Shown here: positions 23,335 to 35,338 of the stretch, in pieces
How positions within the stretch are numbered: the first letter of the stretch is position 1
Layout: each line of letters starts with the position of its first letter
DNA from: Stomorhina lunata
Lineage: Eukaryota > Arthropoda > Insecta > Diptera > Rhiniidae
Length of the DNA: 64,000 bases
Assembly: GCA_933228675.1 (NCBI GenBank)
Contig: OW121740.1
Coordinates: 52,158,174 to 52,222,173 of the forward strand
Direction: 5' to 3'
Position numbers and translations under genes: made by a program
Notes under the pieces: model-generated
Database searches by the model: none
Told to the model about the DNA's origin: nothing
The model's input: the letters and a program-made list of their open reading frames with translations, nothing else

Positions 23335-26300
23335 TTATTTTAATCCATCAACATCACGCCAAAAAACTCGCTTGTAAAAATGTGTACTAATAAAACCGGC
23401 ACTTAAGGGGCCAATCCAATAAACTCCCTGATATTTCAAATTGTTATTCCAGATAGCAGGACCCAAAGAGCGAGCTGGATTCATGCTGGCGCCGGTAAAT
23501 TTGGCCTAATAAATAAATGAAACATAAAAATATTGTTATTAGTATAAATAAATTGAAAGAAATAATATCCTATAATTTTTTTCTTATATTAAAAAAAATA
23601 ACTTTTGTTTTTTTTAATCTTTACAAAAATGGTAAAATTTTTAAATTCTATGGCAAGATTTTTTTTTTTTAATTTTTTTGAAATTGCAATTTTTTTTAGA
23701 CGTTTCTTCAACTAATTAATGATAACTCAAAAACTACTAGTCTGATATTATTAAAATAAAATCTGAAAAATTAAGATTTACATAGCCTTTGATTCGTCTA
23801 TATATCGCGTTTCAATCGGATCAATAGTATCAGAGTTATAATAAAAAACTTAAGAAAAAAATATATTTTTTATGTAAAAATGGCAAAAATTTTCGTTTTA
23901 AAAAAATCATGAAAAATAGAAAACGGCAAAAAATGTTCATAAAAATTTCATGTGCTCTTAAAACCACTATACAATTTTGATGTATCATGACTACCTTTGT
24001 ACAAAAATGGTAAAATTTTTAAATTCTATGGCAAGATTTTTTTTTAATTTTTTTTTTAATTGCAATTTTTTTTAGACGTTTCTTCAACTAATTAATGATA
24101 ACTCAAAAACTACCAGTCCGATATTATTAAAATAAAATCAGAAAAATTAAGATTTACATAGCCTTTAATTCGTCTATATATCGCGTTTCAATCGGATAAA
24201 TAGTATCGGAGTTATAATAAAAAACTTAAGAAAAAAATATATTTTTTACGTAAAAATGGCAAAAAATTTTGTTTTAAAAAAATCATGAAAAATAGAAAAC
24301 GTCAACAAATGTTCAGATTCATTATTTTGTCGCAAAGCCACAATTAAAACAACAAAACGAGATATCGACCATAAAAATCGATTGATTATTTTCGAATTTA
24401 TTCACAATTAAGTGAATTCACTTATTTTCACAAAATTTTATATTTTTGCTTGATATACGTATACAAGGTTTTTCAAATGTGTGAAAAAAATAGATTTTAG
24501 AATTTCAAGGAGTACCGGTCGGATTATTGTGAGATTTGGTGAGAAACTTTTACCCACAAAATTTTAGCCAAATTGGACAACGCTAACACGTGTCGCCCAG
24601 GTCCTAAAGCTGACAAATCAAGTTTATATTGGAAAAATTTTATAATTTTTAAGTTTTTGCAAAATTAACACTATTTATTCCCCCTTTTGCAAAAAAGTGG
24701 ATCCTGGTCCTTAGGGCGAACACAATGAGATTTCCAATAAGCTGCATATCTTTAAAATCGGTTAAACAATTTTCGAGTTATTACAATTTGCCCTGTCCAT
24801 TACATGTCCTTGAGGACTTGCCGAAAGCAATTGACCAAAAGATGTAACTAATTTAAATCGATGGAATAGATCGGAGATGCATTTCATTGTTTTATTCATG
24901 TATTCTCTTTTATTTTATATTTTATTATTTAAATTTATTACAAAATTGTTATTTATGGTCGATATCTCATTTTGTTGCTATTATATGTTGCTATGCGATA
25001 AAATAATAAATCTGGAAGTTTTTTGCCGTTCTCGATTTTTCATGATTTTTTTAAAACGAAAATTTTTGCCATTTTTACGTAAAAAATATATTTTTTCTTA
25101 AGTTTTTTATTATAACTCCGATACTATTGATCCGATTGAAATGCAATATATAGATATATAAAGGCTATGTAAATCTTAATTTTTCTGATTTTATTTTAAT
25201 ACTATCGGGCTAGTAGTTTTTGAGTTATCATTAATTATTTGAAGAAACGTCTAAAAAAATTGCAATTTAAAAAAAAATTAACAAAAAAAATTTATCCATA
25301 GAATTTAAAAATTTTACCATTTTTGTACAAAGGTAGTCATGATACATAAAAATTGTATAGTGGTTTTAAGGGCACATGAAATTTTTTTTTTATTTTGTTG
25401 TGCTGTGTTATCTTTAGAATTGCGACCTGTACTTTGATTACATTGTTTACATGGCGGTCCAGCCACCTGACCAGCCAGACGGACGGACTGACATCGCCAA
25501 ATCGACTCAGAAAGTGATTCTAAGCCTATTGGTATACTAAAAGGTGGGTCTAAGACAAATATTTCTATGCGTTACATACATCAGCACAAACTTATAACAC
25601 TCTTTCCCCCTATAGTGGTGAAGGGAAATGTTCTTAGTAATAAGTTGCAATAAACGATACGAATATTGAAATGTTAGAAAATAATTAAAAATATTAGTAC
25701 AATGATATGTTACTTATCTACTTTCACAGCATGTAAGAACCAATCTACTTAGTTATAGAAGGGAGACCTGTGCTTAATTTACTGAATTTTTTTCAAATTA
25801 ACTATGCGAAAACAAATGTATTGCCAATGCAAAATTATACTTTATAATAATAATAATAGAGTTCAAATTTTTAGAATATTTTCAAGAATTTAATTACAGC
25901 ATTTTGCCAAAAAATTCTTCAAATGTATCTCATGAAAAATTAGTATAATTTCAATAAAAATATCATATTAACTTAACGACACGCAAACTTATCTAAAGAA
26001 ATTGCGATACCATAAGTTTATCTAACAAAACGGAATTTGGGTTGAAAATTTTTAATAGAAAACATTTTAATTTGTTCAAGGCAAAAATTTCAAAATATTT
26101 TAATTTCAAAATATTAAAAAGATTACACCTTAAGATAAATATCATCTTTTGGGTTTAATAAAAAGTAATACTAATTTAGAATACCCTGATCAAAAGAAAT
26201 AGTTACGGGATAGGGTCAGGTGCTAACGAACGAAAAATGTTAGTCAAAAATTCCCACCCTTTTTTTATTTCACACCACTGTGCAAAACAGCTATTATTTC

Positions 26301-29300
26301 AATACAGTTTATTATCTTTCTGCTAGTCCATAATTATAATTTGTTTGGAATAATTTTTGTTTCCCCCCTCCAAAAAAGTATAAGAAATTTAAATATGTAC
26401 TATAAAATACAAACTTAAAAAAGCATAGATTTAATGAAAATCCAAAACAATAAAAGATAACTGGTACATATTTGATAAACTTTTTGGGTCTTAGCTTTCT
26501 TTATTATCTTTATCTTAATAATTTGCCACACAAATGTACAGTGTCAGACAAAACATTTAACAGGTAGAGGAAAGTGTTATAGTAAATCGGTCTCGACCAT
26601 GAAAAATTTAATATTTGAATAGAAAATTTTTTAAAAACATAATATTTTTATAGGAAAATTTTTCTATATTTTTATCAACTTTTTGCAAAAATTTCCTATA
26701 AAAATAGAAAATTTTTGCAAAAATTTCCTATAAAAATAGAAAATTTTTGCAAAAATTTCCTATAAAAATAGAAAATTTTTGCAAAAATTTCCTATAAAAA
26801 TAGAAAATTTTTGCAAAAATTTCCTATAAAAATAGAAAATTTTTGCAAAAATTTCCTATAAAAATAGAAAATTTTTGCAAAAATTTCCTATAAAAATAGA
26901 AAATTTTTGCAAAAATTTCCTATAAAAATAGAAAATGTTTGCAAAAATTTCCTATAAAAATAGAAAATTTTTGCAAAAATTTCCTATAAAAATAGAAAAT
27001 TTTTGCAAAAATTTCCTATAAAAATAGAAAATTTTTGCAAAAATTTCCTATAAAAATAGAAAATTTTTGCAAAAATTTCCTATAAAAATAGAAAATTTTT
27101 GCAAAAATTTCCTATAAAAATAGAAAATTTTTGCAAAAATTTCCTATAAAAATAGAAAATTTTTGCAAAAATTTCCTATAAAAATAGAAAATTTTTGCAA
27201 AACTTTCCTATAAAAATAGAAAATTTTTGCAAAAATTTCCTATAAAAATAGAAAATTTTTGCAAAAATTTCCTATAAAAATAGAAAATTTTTGCAAAAAT
27301 TTCCTACAAAAACAGAAAATCTTTGCAAAAATTTTCTATTTTTAAAGGAAATTTTTCAAAAATAAAAAATTCCAAAATTTCCTATTTTAATAGGAAATTT
27401 TTCAAAAATTTCCTATTTTTATAGGAAATTTTTCAAAAATTTCCTATTTTTATAGGAAATTTTTCAAAAATTTCCTATTTTTATAGGAAATTTTTCAAAA
27501 AATTCCTATTTTTATAGGAAATTTTTCAAAAATTTCCCTTTTTTATAGGAAATTTTTCAAAAATTTCCTATTTTTATAGGAAATTTTTCAAAAGTTTCCT
27601 ATTTTTATAGGAAATTTTTCAAAAGTTTCCTATTTTTATAGGAAATTTTTCATAAGTTTCCCATTTTTATAGGAAATTTTTCAAAAATTTCCTATTTTTA
27701 TTGGAAATTTTTCAAAAATTTCCTATTTTTATAGGAAATTTTTCAAAAATTTCCTATTTTTATAGGAAATTTTTCAAAAATTTCCTATTTTTATAGGAAA
27801 TTTTTCAAAAATTTCCTATTTTTATAGGAAATTTTTCAAAAATTTCCTATTTTTATAGGAAATTTTTCAAAAATTTCCTATTTTTATAGGTATTTTTTCA
27901 AAAATTTCCTATTTTTATAGGAAATTTTTCAAAAATTTTCTATTTTTATAGGAAATTTTTCAAAAATTTCCTTTTTTTATAGGAAATTTTTCAAAAATTT
28001 CCTTTTTTTATAGGAAATTTTTCAAAAATTTCCTATTTTTATAGGAAATTTTTCAAAAATTTCCTATTTTTATAGGAAATTTTTCAAAAATTTCCTATTT
28101 TTATAGGAAATTTTTCAAAAATTTCCTATTTTTATAGGAAATTTTTCAAAAATTTCCTATTTTTATAGGGAATTTTTCAAAAATTTCCTATTTTTATAGG
28201 GAATTTTTCAAAAATTTCCTATTTTTATAGGGAATTTTTCAAAAATTTCCTATTTTTATAGGGAATTTTTCAAAAATTTCCTATTTTTATAGGGAATTTT
28301 TCAAAAATTTCCTACTTTTATAGGAAATGTTTAAAAAAAAATAGGAAATTTTTCAAAAATTTCCTTTTTTATAGGAAAATTTTCAAAAATTTCTTTTTTT
28401 ATAGGAAATTTCAAAAATTTCCTTTTTTATAGGAAATTTCAAAAATTTCCTATTTTTATAGGAAATTTTTCAAAAATTTCCTAATTTTATAGGAAATTTT
28501 TCAAAAATTCCCTATTTTTATAGAAAATTTTTCAAAAATTTCCTACTTTTATAGGAAATGTTTAAAAAAAAAATAGGAAATTTTTCAAAAATTTCCTTTT
28601 TTATAAGAAAATTTTCAAAAATTTCCTTTTTTTATAGGAAATTTCAAAAATTTCCTTTTTTATAGGAAATTTCAAAAATTTCCTATTTTTATAGGAAATT
28701 TTTCAAAAATTTCCTATTTTTATAGGAAATTTTTCAAAAATTTCCTATTTTTATAAGAAATTTTTCAAAAATTTCTTACTTTTATAAGAAATTTTTCGAA
28801 AATTTCCTACTTTTATAAGAAATTTTTCAAAAATTTCGTACTTTTATAAGAAATTTTTCAAAAATTTCCTACTTTTATATGAAATTTTTCAAAAATTTCC
28901 TACTTTTACAGGAAATTTTTCAAAAATTTCCTATTTTTATAAGAAATTTTTCAAAAATTTCCTACTTCTATAGGAAATTTTTCAAAAATTTCCTACTTTT
29001 ATAGGAAATTTTTCAAAAATTTCCTACTTTTATAGGAAGTTTTTTCAAAAATTTTCTATTTTTATAGGAAATTTTTCAAAAATTTTCTATTTTTATAGTA
29101 AATTTTTCAAAAATTTCCTATTTTCATAGGAAATTTTTCAAAAATTTTCCATTTTTATAGGAAATTTTTCAAAAATTTCCTATTTTTATAGGAAATTTTT
29201 CAAAAATTTCCTATTTTTATAGGAAATTTTTCAAAAATTTCTTATTTTTATAGAAAATTTTTCAAAAATTTCCTATTTTTATAGGAAATTTTTCAAAAAT

Positions 29301-32300
29301 TTCCTATTTTTATAGGAAATTTTTCAAAAGTTTCCTATTTTTATAGGAAATTTTTCAAAAATTTCCTATTTTTATAGGAAATTTTTTAAAAATTTCCTAT
29401 TTTTATAGGAAATTTTTCAAAAATTTCCTATTTTTATAGGAAATTTTTCAAAAATTTCCTATTTTTATAGGAAATTTTTCAAAAATTTCCTATTTTTATA
29501 GGAAATTTTTCAAAAATTTCCTATTTTTATAGGAAATTTTTCAAAAATTTCCTATTTTTATAGGAAATTTTTCAAAAATTTCCTATTTTTATAGGAAATT
29601 TTTCAAAAATTTCCTATTTTTATAGGAAATTTTTCAAAAATTTCCTATTTTTATAGGAAATTTTTTAAAAATTTCCTATTTTTATAGGAAATTTTTCAAA
29701 AATTTCCTATTTTTATAGGAAATTTTTCAAAAATTTCCTATTTTTATAGGAAATTTTTCAAAAATTTCCTATTTTTATAGGAAATTTTTCAAAAATTTCC
29801 TATTTTTATAGGAAATTTTTCAAAAATTTCCTATTTTTATAGGAAATTTTTCAAAAATTTCCTATTTTTATAGGAAATTTTTCAAAAATTTCCTATTTTT
29901 ATAGGAAATTTTTCAAAAATTTCCTATTTTTATAGGAAATTTTTCAAAAATTTCCTATTTTTATAGGAAATTTTTCAAAAATTTCCTATTTTTATAGGAA
30001 ATTTTTCAAAAATTTCCTATTTTTATAGGAAATTTTTCAAAAATTTCCTATTTTTATAGGAAATTTTTCAAAAATTTCCTATTTTTATAGGAAATTTTTC
30101 AAAAATTTCCTATTTTTATAGGAAATTTTTCAAAAATTTCCTATTTTTATAGGAAATTTTTCAAAAATTTCCTATTTTTATAGGAAATTTTTCAAAAATT
30201 TCCTATTTTTATAGGAAATTTTTCAAAAATTTCCTATTTTTATAGGAAATTCTTCAAAAATTTCCTATTTTTATAGGAAATTTTTCAAAAATTTCCTATT
30301 TTTATAGGAAATTTTTCAAAAGTTTCCTATTTTTATAGGAAATTTTTCAAAAATTTCCTATTTTTATAGGAAATTTTTCAAAAATTTCCTATTTTTATAG
30401 GAAATTTTTCAAAAATTTCCTATTTTTATAGGAAATTTTTCAAAAATTTCCTATTTTTATAGGAAATTTTTCAAAAATTTCCTATTTTTATAGGAAATTT
30501 TTCAAAAATTTCCTATTTTTAAAGGAAATTTTTCAAAAATTTCCTATTTTTATAGGAAATTTTTCAAAAATTTCCTATTTTTATAGGAAATTTTTCAAAA
30601 ATTTCCTATTTTTATAGGAAATTTTTCAAAAATTTCCTATTTTTATAGGAAATTTTTCAAAAATTTCCTATTTTTATAGGAAATTTTTCAAAAATTTCCT
30701 ATTTTTATAGGAAATTTTTCAAAAATTTCCTATTTTTATAGGAAATTTTTCAAAAATTTCCTACTTTTATAGGAAATTTTTCAAAAATTTCCTATTTTTA
30801 TAGGAAATTTTTCAAAAATTTCCTATTTTTATAGGAAATTTTTCAAAAATTTCCTATTTTTATAGGAAATTTTTCAAAAATTTCCTATTTTTATAGGAAA
30901 TTTTTCAAAAATTTCCTATTTTTATAGGAAATTTTTTAAAAATTTCCTATTTTTATAGGAAATTTTTCAAAAATTTCCTATTTTTATAGGAAATTTTTCA
31001 AAAATTTCCTATTTTTATAGGAAATTTTTCAAAAATTTCCTATTTTTATAGGAAATTTTTCAAAAATTTCCTATTTTTATAGGAAATTTTTCAAAAATTT
31101 CCTATTTTTATAGGAAATTTTTCAAAAATTTCCTATTTTTATAGGAAATTTTTCAAAAATTTCCTATTTTTATAGGAAATTTTTCAAAAATTTCCTATTT
31201 TTATAGGAAATTTTTCAAAAATTTCCTATTTTTATAGGAAATTTTTCAAAAATTTCCTATTTTTATAGGAAATTTTTCAAAAATTTCCTATTTTTATAGG
31301 AAATTTTTCAAAAATTTTCTATTTTTATAGAAAATTTTTCAAAAATTTTCTATTTTTATAGAAAATTTTTCAAAAATTTTCTATTTTTATAGAAAATTTT
31401 TCAAAAATTTCTATTTTTATAGAAAATTTTTCAAAAATTTTCTATTTTTATAGAAAATTTTTAAAAAATTTCCCATTTTTATAGAAAATTTTTCAAAAAT
31501 TTCCTATTTTTATAGAAAATTTTTCAAACATTTCCTATTTTTATAGGAAATTTTTCAAAAATTTCCTATTTTTATAGGAAATTTTTCAAAAATTTCCTAT
31601 TTTTATAGAAAATTTTTCAAAAATTTTCTATTTTTATAGAAAATTTTTCAAAAATTTTCTATTTTTATAGAAAATTTTTCAAAAATTTTCTATTTTTATA
31701 GAAAATTTTTCAAAAATTTTCTATTTTTATAGAAAATTTTTCAAAAATTTTCTATTTTTATAGAAAATTTTTCAAAAATTTTCTATTTTTATAGAAAATT
31801 TTTCAAAAATTTTCTATTTTTATAGAAAATTTTTCAAAAATTTTCTATTTTTATAGAAAATTTTTCAAAAATTTTCTATTTTTATAGAAAATTTTTCAAA
31901 AATTTTCTATTTTTATAGAAAATTTTTCAAAAATTTTCTATTTTTATAGAAAATTTTTCAAAAATTTTCTATTTTTATAGAAAATTTTTCAAAAATTTTC
32001 TATTTTTATAGAAAATTTTTCAAAAATTTTCTATTTTTATAGAAAATTTTTCAAAAATTTTCTATTTTTATAGAAAATTTTTCAAAAATTTTCTATTTTT
32101 ATAGAAAATTTTTCAAAAATTTTCTATTTTTATAGAAAATTTTTCAAAAATTTTCTATTTTTATAGAAAATTTTTCAAAAATTTTCTATTTTTATAGAAA
32201 ATTTTTCAAAAATTTTCTATTTTTATAGAAAATTTTTCAAAAATTTTCTATTTTTATAGAAAATTTTTCAAAAATTTTCTATTTTTATAGAAAATTTTTC

Positions 32301-33096
32301 AAAAATTTTCTATTTTTATAGAAAATTTTTCAAAAATTTTCTATTTTTATAGAAAATTTTTCAAAAATTTTTTATTTTTATAGAAAATTTTTCAAAAATT
32401 TTTTATTTTTATAGAAAATTTTTCAAAAATTTTCTATTTTTATAGAAAATTTTTCAAAAATTTTATATTTTTATAGAAAATTATTCAAAAATTTTATATT
32501 TTTATTTTTATACGAAATTTTTCAAAACTTTCCTATTCCTAACGATAACTATATTCAAAACTTACCGCTGTTAGAGCCAAGCCAACAACCGCCAAACTAA
32601 AACGCAAAGGTATAGATTCACTATATTTACTATTTCGAGGATCCCATACACTGCAGGCAAATAATATCAATGTAGATGTTATAACAAATTCTATAGCGAT
32701 CGCCTGCATATAGCCAAAATCGGAATGTGGTATTGTAACACAAAAACCATTCGCTTCACTGTCGAGAGGCAAAAACGACTTTGGTATTAAATTCATTAAG
32801 AGAGCATAACCGGCATAACTGCCCAGTAGCTGAGCCAAGAAATAGCCCAATGATAAACTCAAAGATATTTGATTCATAATGTAGGCGCCCAAAGTGATAA
32901 CCGGATTTAAATGGGCACCCGAGACACAACCAAAACACTGGACAATCAGCATAACGGCAAATCCAAAATTCAAGGCAATTTGTAAAAGACTATTGCTGTG
33001 ACCAGTGCAGCCCATGCAACCGAGAAATAGAAGCATGCCGGTACCCAAAAATTCACCGAGTAGGCAGGTTAAAGTATCGAATGTTGAGGATTTCAT
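23335..33096 (-). CDS. Aquaporin gene B, Eglp-like (exons 33096-32566 and 23505-23335)
   Basis: A predicted 233-residue MIP/aquaporin channel with six membrane helices. Exon 1 (177 codons) starts at ATG 33096 in the context CTTCACCATG and ends GCG|GTAAGT. Exon 2 follows TTTATTAG in phase 0 (56 codons plus TAA). The first pore motif is NPV (64-66), the second NPAR (186-189). Ala174 takes the place of the classical filter histidine, as in entomoglyceroporins. The loop before the first motif reads GCVSGAHLNP, with Cys for the common His. The 9060-bp intron carries 5.9 kb of satellite, an R2 fragment and element Y. The satellite ends 27 bp from the donor. The terminal exon is duplicated downstream. 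An AATAAA on the minus strand (23315-23310) lies 20 bp past the stop. All reading frames are intact. Function is inferred from the family. Confidence 0.87.
23630..23956. mobile_element. Element Y left-arm fragment
   Basis: The left arm of Y (ATGGTAAAATTTTTAAATTC... to ATAGAAAACGGCAAAAAATG) is interrupted at 23956 by the left end of another Y copy. It marks the Y sequence that was duplicated along with the exon. Confidence 0.6.
23957..25385. mobile_element. Element Y, non-autonomous copy 2
   Basis: It is bounded by CATGTGCTCTTAAAACCAC on the left and its reverse complement (GTGGTTTTAAGGGCACATG) on the right, with about 430-bp arms. Between them is noncoding sequence shared with copy 1 and with the flanks of the gene-bearing copy, including TTACATGTCCTTGAGGACTT. 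It landed in or beside an R2 fragment (25415-25625). Confidence 0.72.
25415..25625 (+). repeat. R2 right-end fragment
   Basis: Matches the last ~210 bp of R2: TTAGAATTGCGACCTGTACT, the CCAGCCAGACGGACGG block, AAGTGATTCTAAGCCTATTG and the terminal GTGGTGAAGGG. The rest of the R2 copy is missing. Confidence 0.65.
25630..26683. other. Unassigned intronic sequence of gene B
   Basis: AT-rich intron sequence with no reading frame or repeat that I can place. A CCACTGTG, resembling the Transib-like ends elsewhere, occurs near 26276 without a visible partner. Confidence 0.35.
26684..27333 (-). repeat. Satellite array 1, 32-bp units (~20 copies)
   Basis: The unit is GCAAAAATTTCCTATAAAAA followed by TAGAAAATTTTT, repeated almost perfectly with a 32-bp period. 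Read on the minus strand it matches the 31-bp unit of array 2 apart from one extra G and one C/T difference. This array is therefore the same satellite in inverted orientation. Confidence 0.95.
27348..32538 (+). repeat. Satellite array 2, 31-bp palindromic units (~165 copies)
   Basis: Each unit is a 21-bp perfect palindrome (arms GGAAATTTTT and AAAAATTTCC around one C) plus TATTTTTATA. From about 31311 to 32470 most units carry GAAAATTTTT and AAAAATTTTC instead, so both arms changed together. A block of irregular, partly shortened units (28312-28545) is duplicated at a 231-bp offset. The array lies wholly inside gene B's intron. Confidence 0.95.
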
Positions 33097-34010
33097 GGTG
33101 AAGATTATTTCTTAATTAATTTTTTTTTTTTTTTTGATTCGAAATGAAAATCTAATCCAGCATTTTGCTGCTCAATGAACAATTCACGACTAAATCAAAA
33201 AGATTTTCACAATTTGCCTAGAACTGGGAGCGTTTCTTATCAACGCATTGGTATGCAAATAAATTTAAATACGATGGCATAGACGAACTGTTTACCGCTT
33301 TATAATGGCAATTTTTCTTGATCTGATATGTTAGAGGTACAATTTGTGGCTAAAAAGATTATTAGGTTTGAAAACCAAAATAATTTAACAACTTTAAAGT
33401 TCATTCTGTTTTAAGCATTTGTTAAATTTCTTATCCAGAGTCTGATAAATTTTCAAATCTTAAAAATTCTGTATCATTATCACTTAACAAAATATACTTA
33501 ATTTTTCTATATGTCCCCTAATTATGAAAACTAATTCAAAACATGCCCATTGCACATTATTCACATCTTAATCAGTTTGTTAATCTAATCAAAAATATAC
33601 AATATTTACGTACATTCGTATTACATCAATTATAACATGCCCAGAAATGTAAATCAGTTAGTGAAGGTTTGATATACCCATATATACATACATACAAAAA
33701 TACTTTCGCGATTTGCATTTTATATGATTTTACTTTTGAGAGGAATACAACTTTTTTACCCTATACATAGAAATATCTATTCATAGTCACTTCCTGAGTC
33801 GATTTAACGATGACCATCCGTTTGGTTGGCTGTTCACTTAAAGCTAAACCATTTGTTTTATGTTGTACCAACATTTAGGGGATAACCCCGACATATACAT
33901 TAGGTTGGATGTCCTGAGGAGTCGCACAGGTCATTTATTTCTAGGACCCATTTGCATGGAAAAAAATTCGAGTTTTTTAGGTTTTTGGTAAATTTCAACA
34001 AAATAAATAA
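33097..34010. other. Upstream region of gene B
   Basis: It contains a T16 tract at 33120 and AT-rich sequence presumably including the gene B promoter, with no feature I can place confidently. A worn R2-type fragment (ACTTCCTGAGTCGATTTAACG) is near 33787. TTAGGTTGGATGTCC at 33900 looks like the end of another transposon, partner unclear. Confidence 0.35.
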
Positions 34011-34766
34011 AACAAGTAAGAAAGTGCTATAGTCGGTCAAGCCTCTAAGGTCAAAGATGTTATTTTTCCTGTATAAAGACAAATATTTGCTAAATTTTGC
34101 CATCATACAAACATTTTCTCAAAACTTATATATTTAAGCTGTTTCCATCATTTGGACTTATAAAAGAGCTAGGGTCAAATGTGGACCGATTATCTCGAAA
34201 TTTGGCAAATTGATTACAGTTGTTACAAGAATTATGTGTGCAAAAAATAAACTTGAAATTCTCATTAACTTTAGATTTTTTGTCTCATTTAGTGCGTTTT
34301 TAAAGAAGAGTTTGTATGGGAGCTATGGTCAAATGTGGACCGATTTTAACGAAATTTGGTACAGTGATTTTAGTTTGCTTAAGCAGTATTTGTTTTAAAT
34401 TTCATGAAAAAATTTTGATATTTGTGGCCAATATAGCAATTCCGGGAAGTGGGACCTATGGGAGGTACCATAAATAATGAACTGATTTTGACCAATTTCA
34501 ATAGCCATGGTTCCATTATCAAAAAAATGATCTGTGCCAAATTTCATCAAATTATCTTTAGAATTGCGACCTGTAGTTTGATTACAAGGTTTATATGGGG
34601 GTCCAGCCAGCCAGCCAGACGGACGGACGGACATCGCTAAATCGACTCAGAAAGTGATTCTAAGCCTATTGGTATACTAAAAGGTCTAAGACAAATATTT
34701 CTATGCGTTACAAACATCAGCACAAACTTATAATACCCTTTCAACCTATGGTGGTGAAGGGTATAA
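34011..34766 (+). mobile_element. R2 noncoding element
   Basis: This copy is collinear with 6831-7600, from 'AACAAGTAAGAAAGTGCTAT' to GTGGTGAAGGGTATAAT. A short deletion removes the left hairpin's second arm (GGTCAAGCCTCTAAGGTCAA). It is otherwise complete and noncoding. Confidence 0.65.
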
Positions 34767-35336
34767 TTATCAAATAGGTTGACTTTAAAACTGTTTAGTT
34801 CTTTATAGGTGCAACGCACATGAAAAACCAAAACACCTCTGGAGTCGTAGGAGTCTCAGCTTTCATTCCATATTTTGATGAAATCGAAAGTTTATTTTTC
34901 GATTTTTTTCCACTAGGCAGTTTACTGTGAGGCGTATCGAATTTCAATAAAAGTTGTTTTTTGCTCCACCCTAATATACATTGTATGATGATAGAACTAG
35001 GAAAAAAGGGTGTGCGTGTTCTGCAAAGTAATGTTTTAGGAACAAGATTGGTAATTTCGTTTGAGCATATATCGTTATAGAAGCAAAAGAATAGCTATGC
35101 GATCAGCACTTTCGCCCTCTCTTGTATACGGTCGTGTAAAAGTTCTGGCTCATACATAAGAGTTCTGTTCCATTTTTAATTAAATAGTACCTGTAATAGA
35201 AAGAAGATCAGTTGGAGAGATCTCCTAAGTGCTTCTTTCGATATTTATTTCAAAATTTTGAAGAACTCTAAAAATTATATAATCCAGGAGAATGTTTATA
35301 CCAAATATCATCCAATTAGGAGATGGTGTGGTTTAG
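34767..35336. other. Unassigned sequence between R2 and mariner
   Basis: There is no gene. GCTCCACCCTAATATACATT at about 34960 resembles a transposon terminus but is not paired convincingly. Confidence 0.3.
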
Positions 35337-35338
35337 TA

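Larger units (their letters stand above)
21505..25000. repeat. Tandem segmental duplication carrying the gene B last exon
   Basis: The stretch TTATCAATATATACAAAGATTG and everything after it, including the aquaporin terminal exon, occurs at 21508 and again at 23249, an offset of 1741 bp. Identity is very high across the exon and its 3' flank. Each unit also contains element Y sequence. The boundaries past 23630 are blurred by an additional Y insertion in the second unit. Confidence 0.8.

Noticed and set aside
26684..32538. Regular short repeats resembling a CRISPR array
   Set aside because: There are no unique spacers; the whole period repeats. The context is a eukaryotic intron, so it is satellite DNA.
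27348..32538. MEF2 or SRF binding site in each 31-bp unit
   Set aside because: CTATTTTTATAG has the wrong spacing for CTA(A/T)4TAG, and CC(A/T)10GG is too long for a CArG box.
33898..34975. Single mariner-like element bounded by TTAGGTTGG and CCACCCTAA
   Set aside because: Only about nine terminal bases match imperfectly and no transposase or target duplication was found, so the pairing may be chance.
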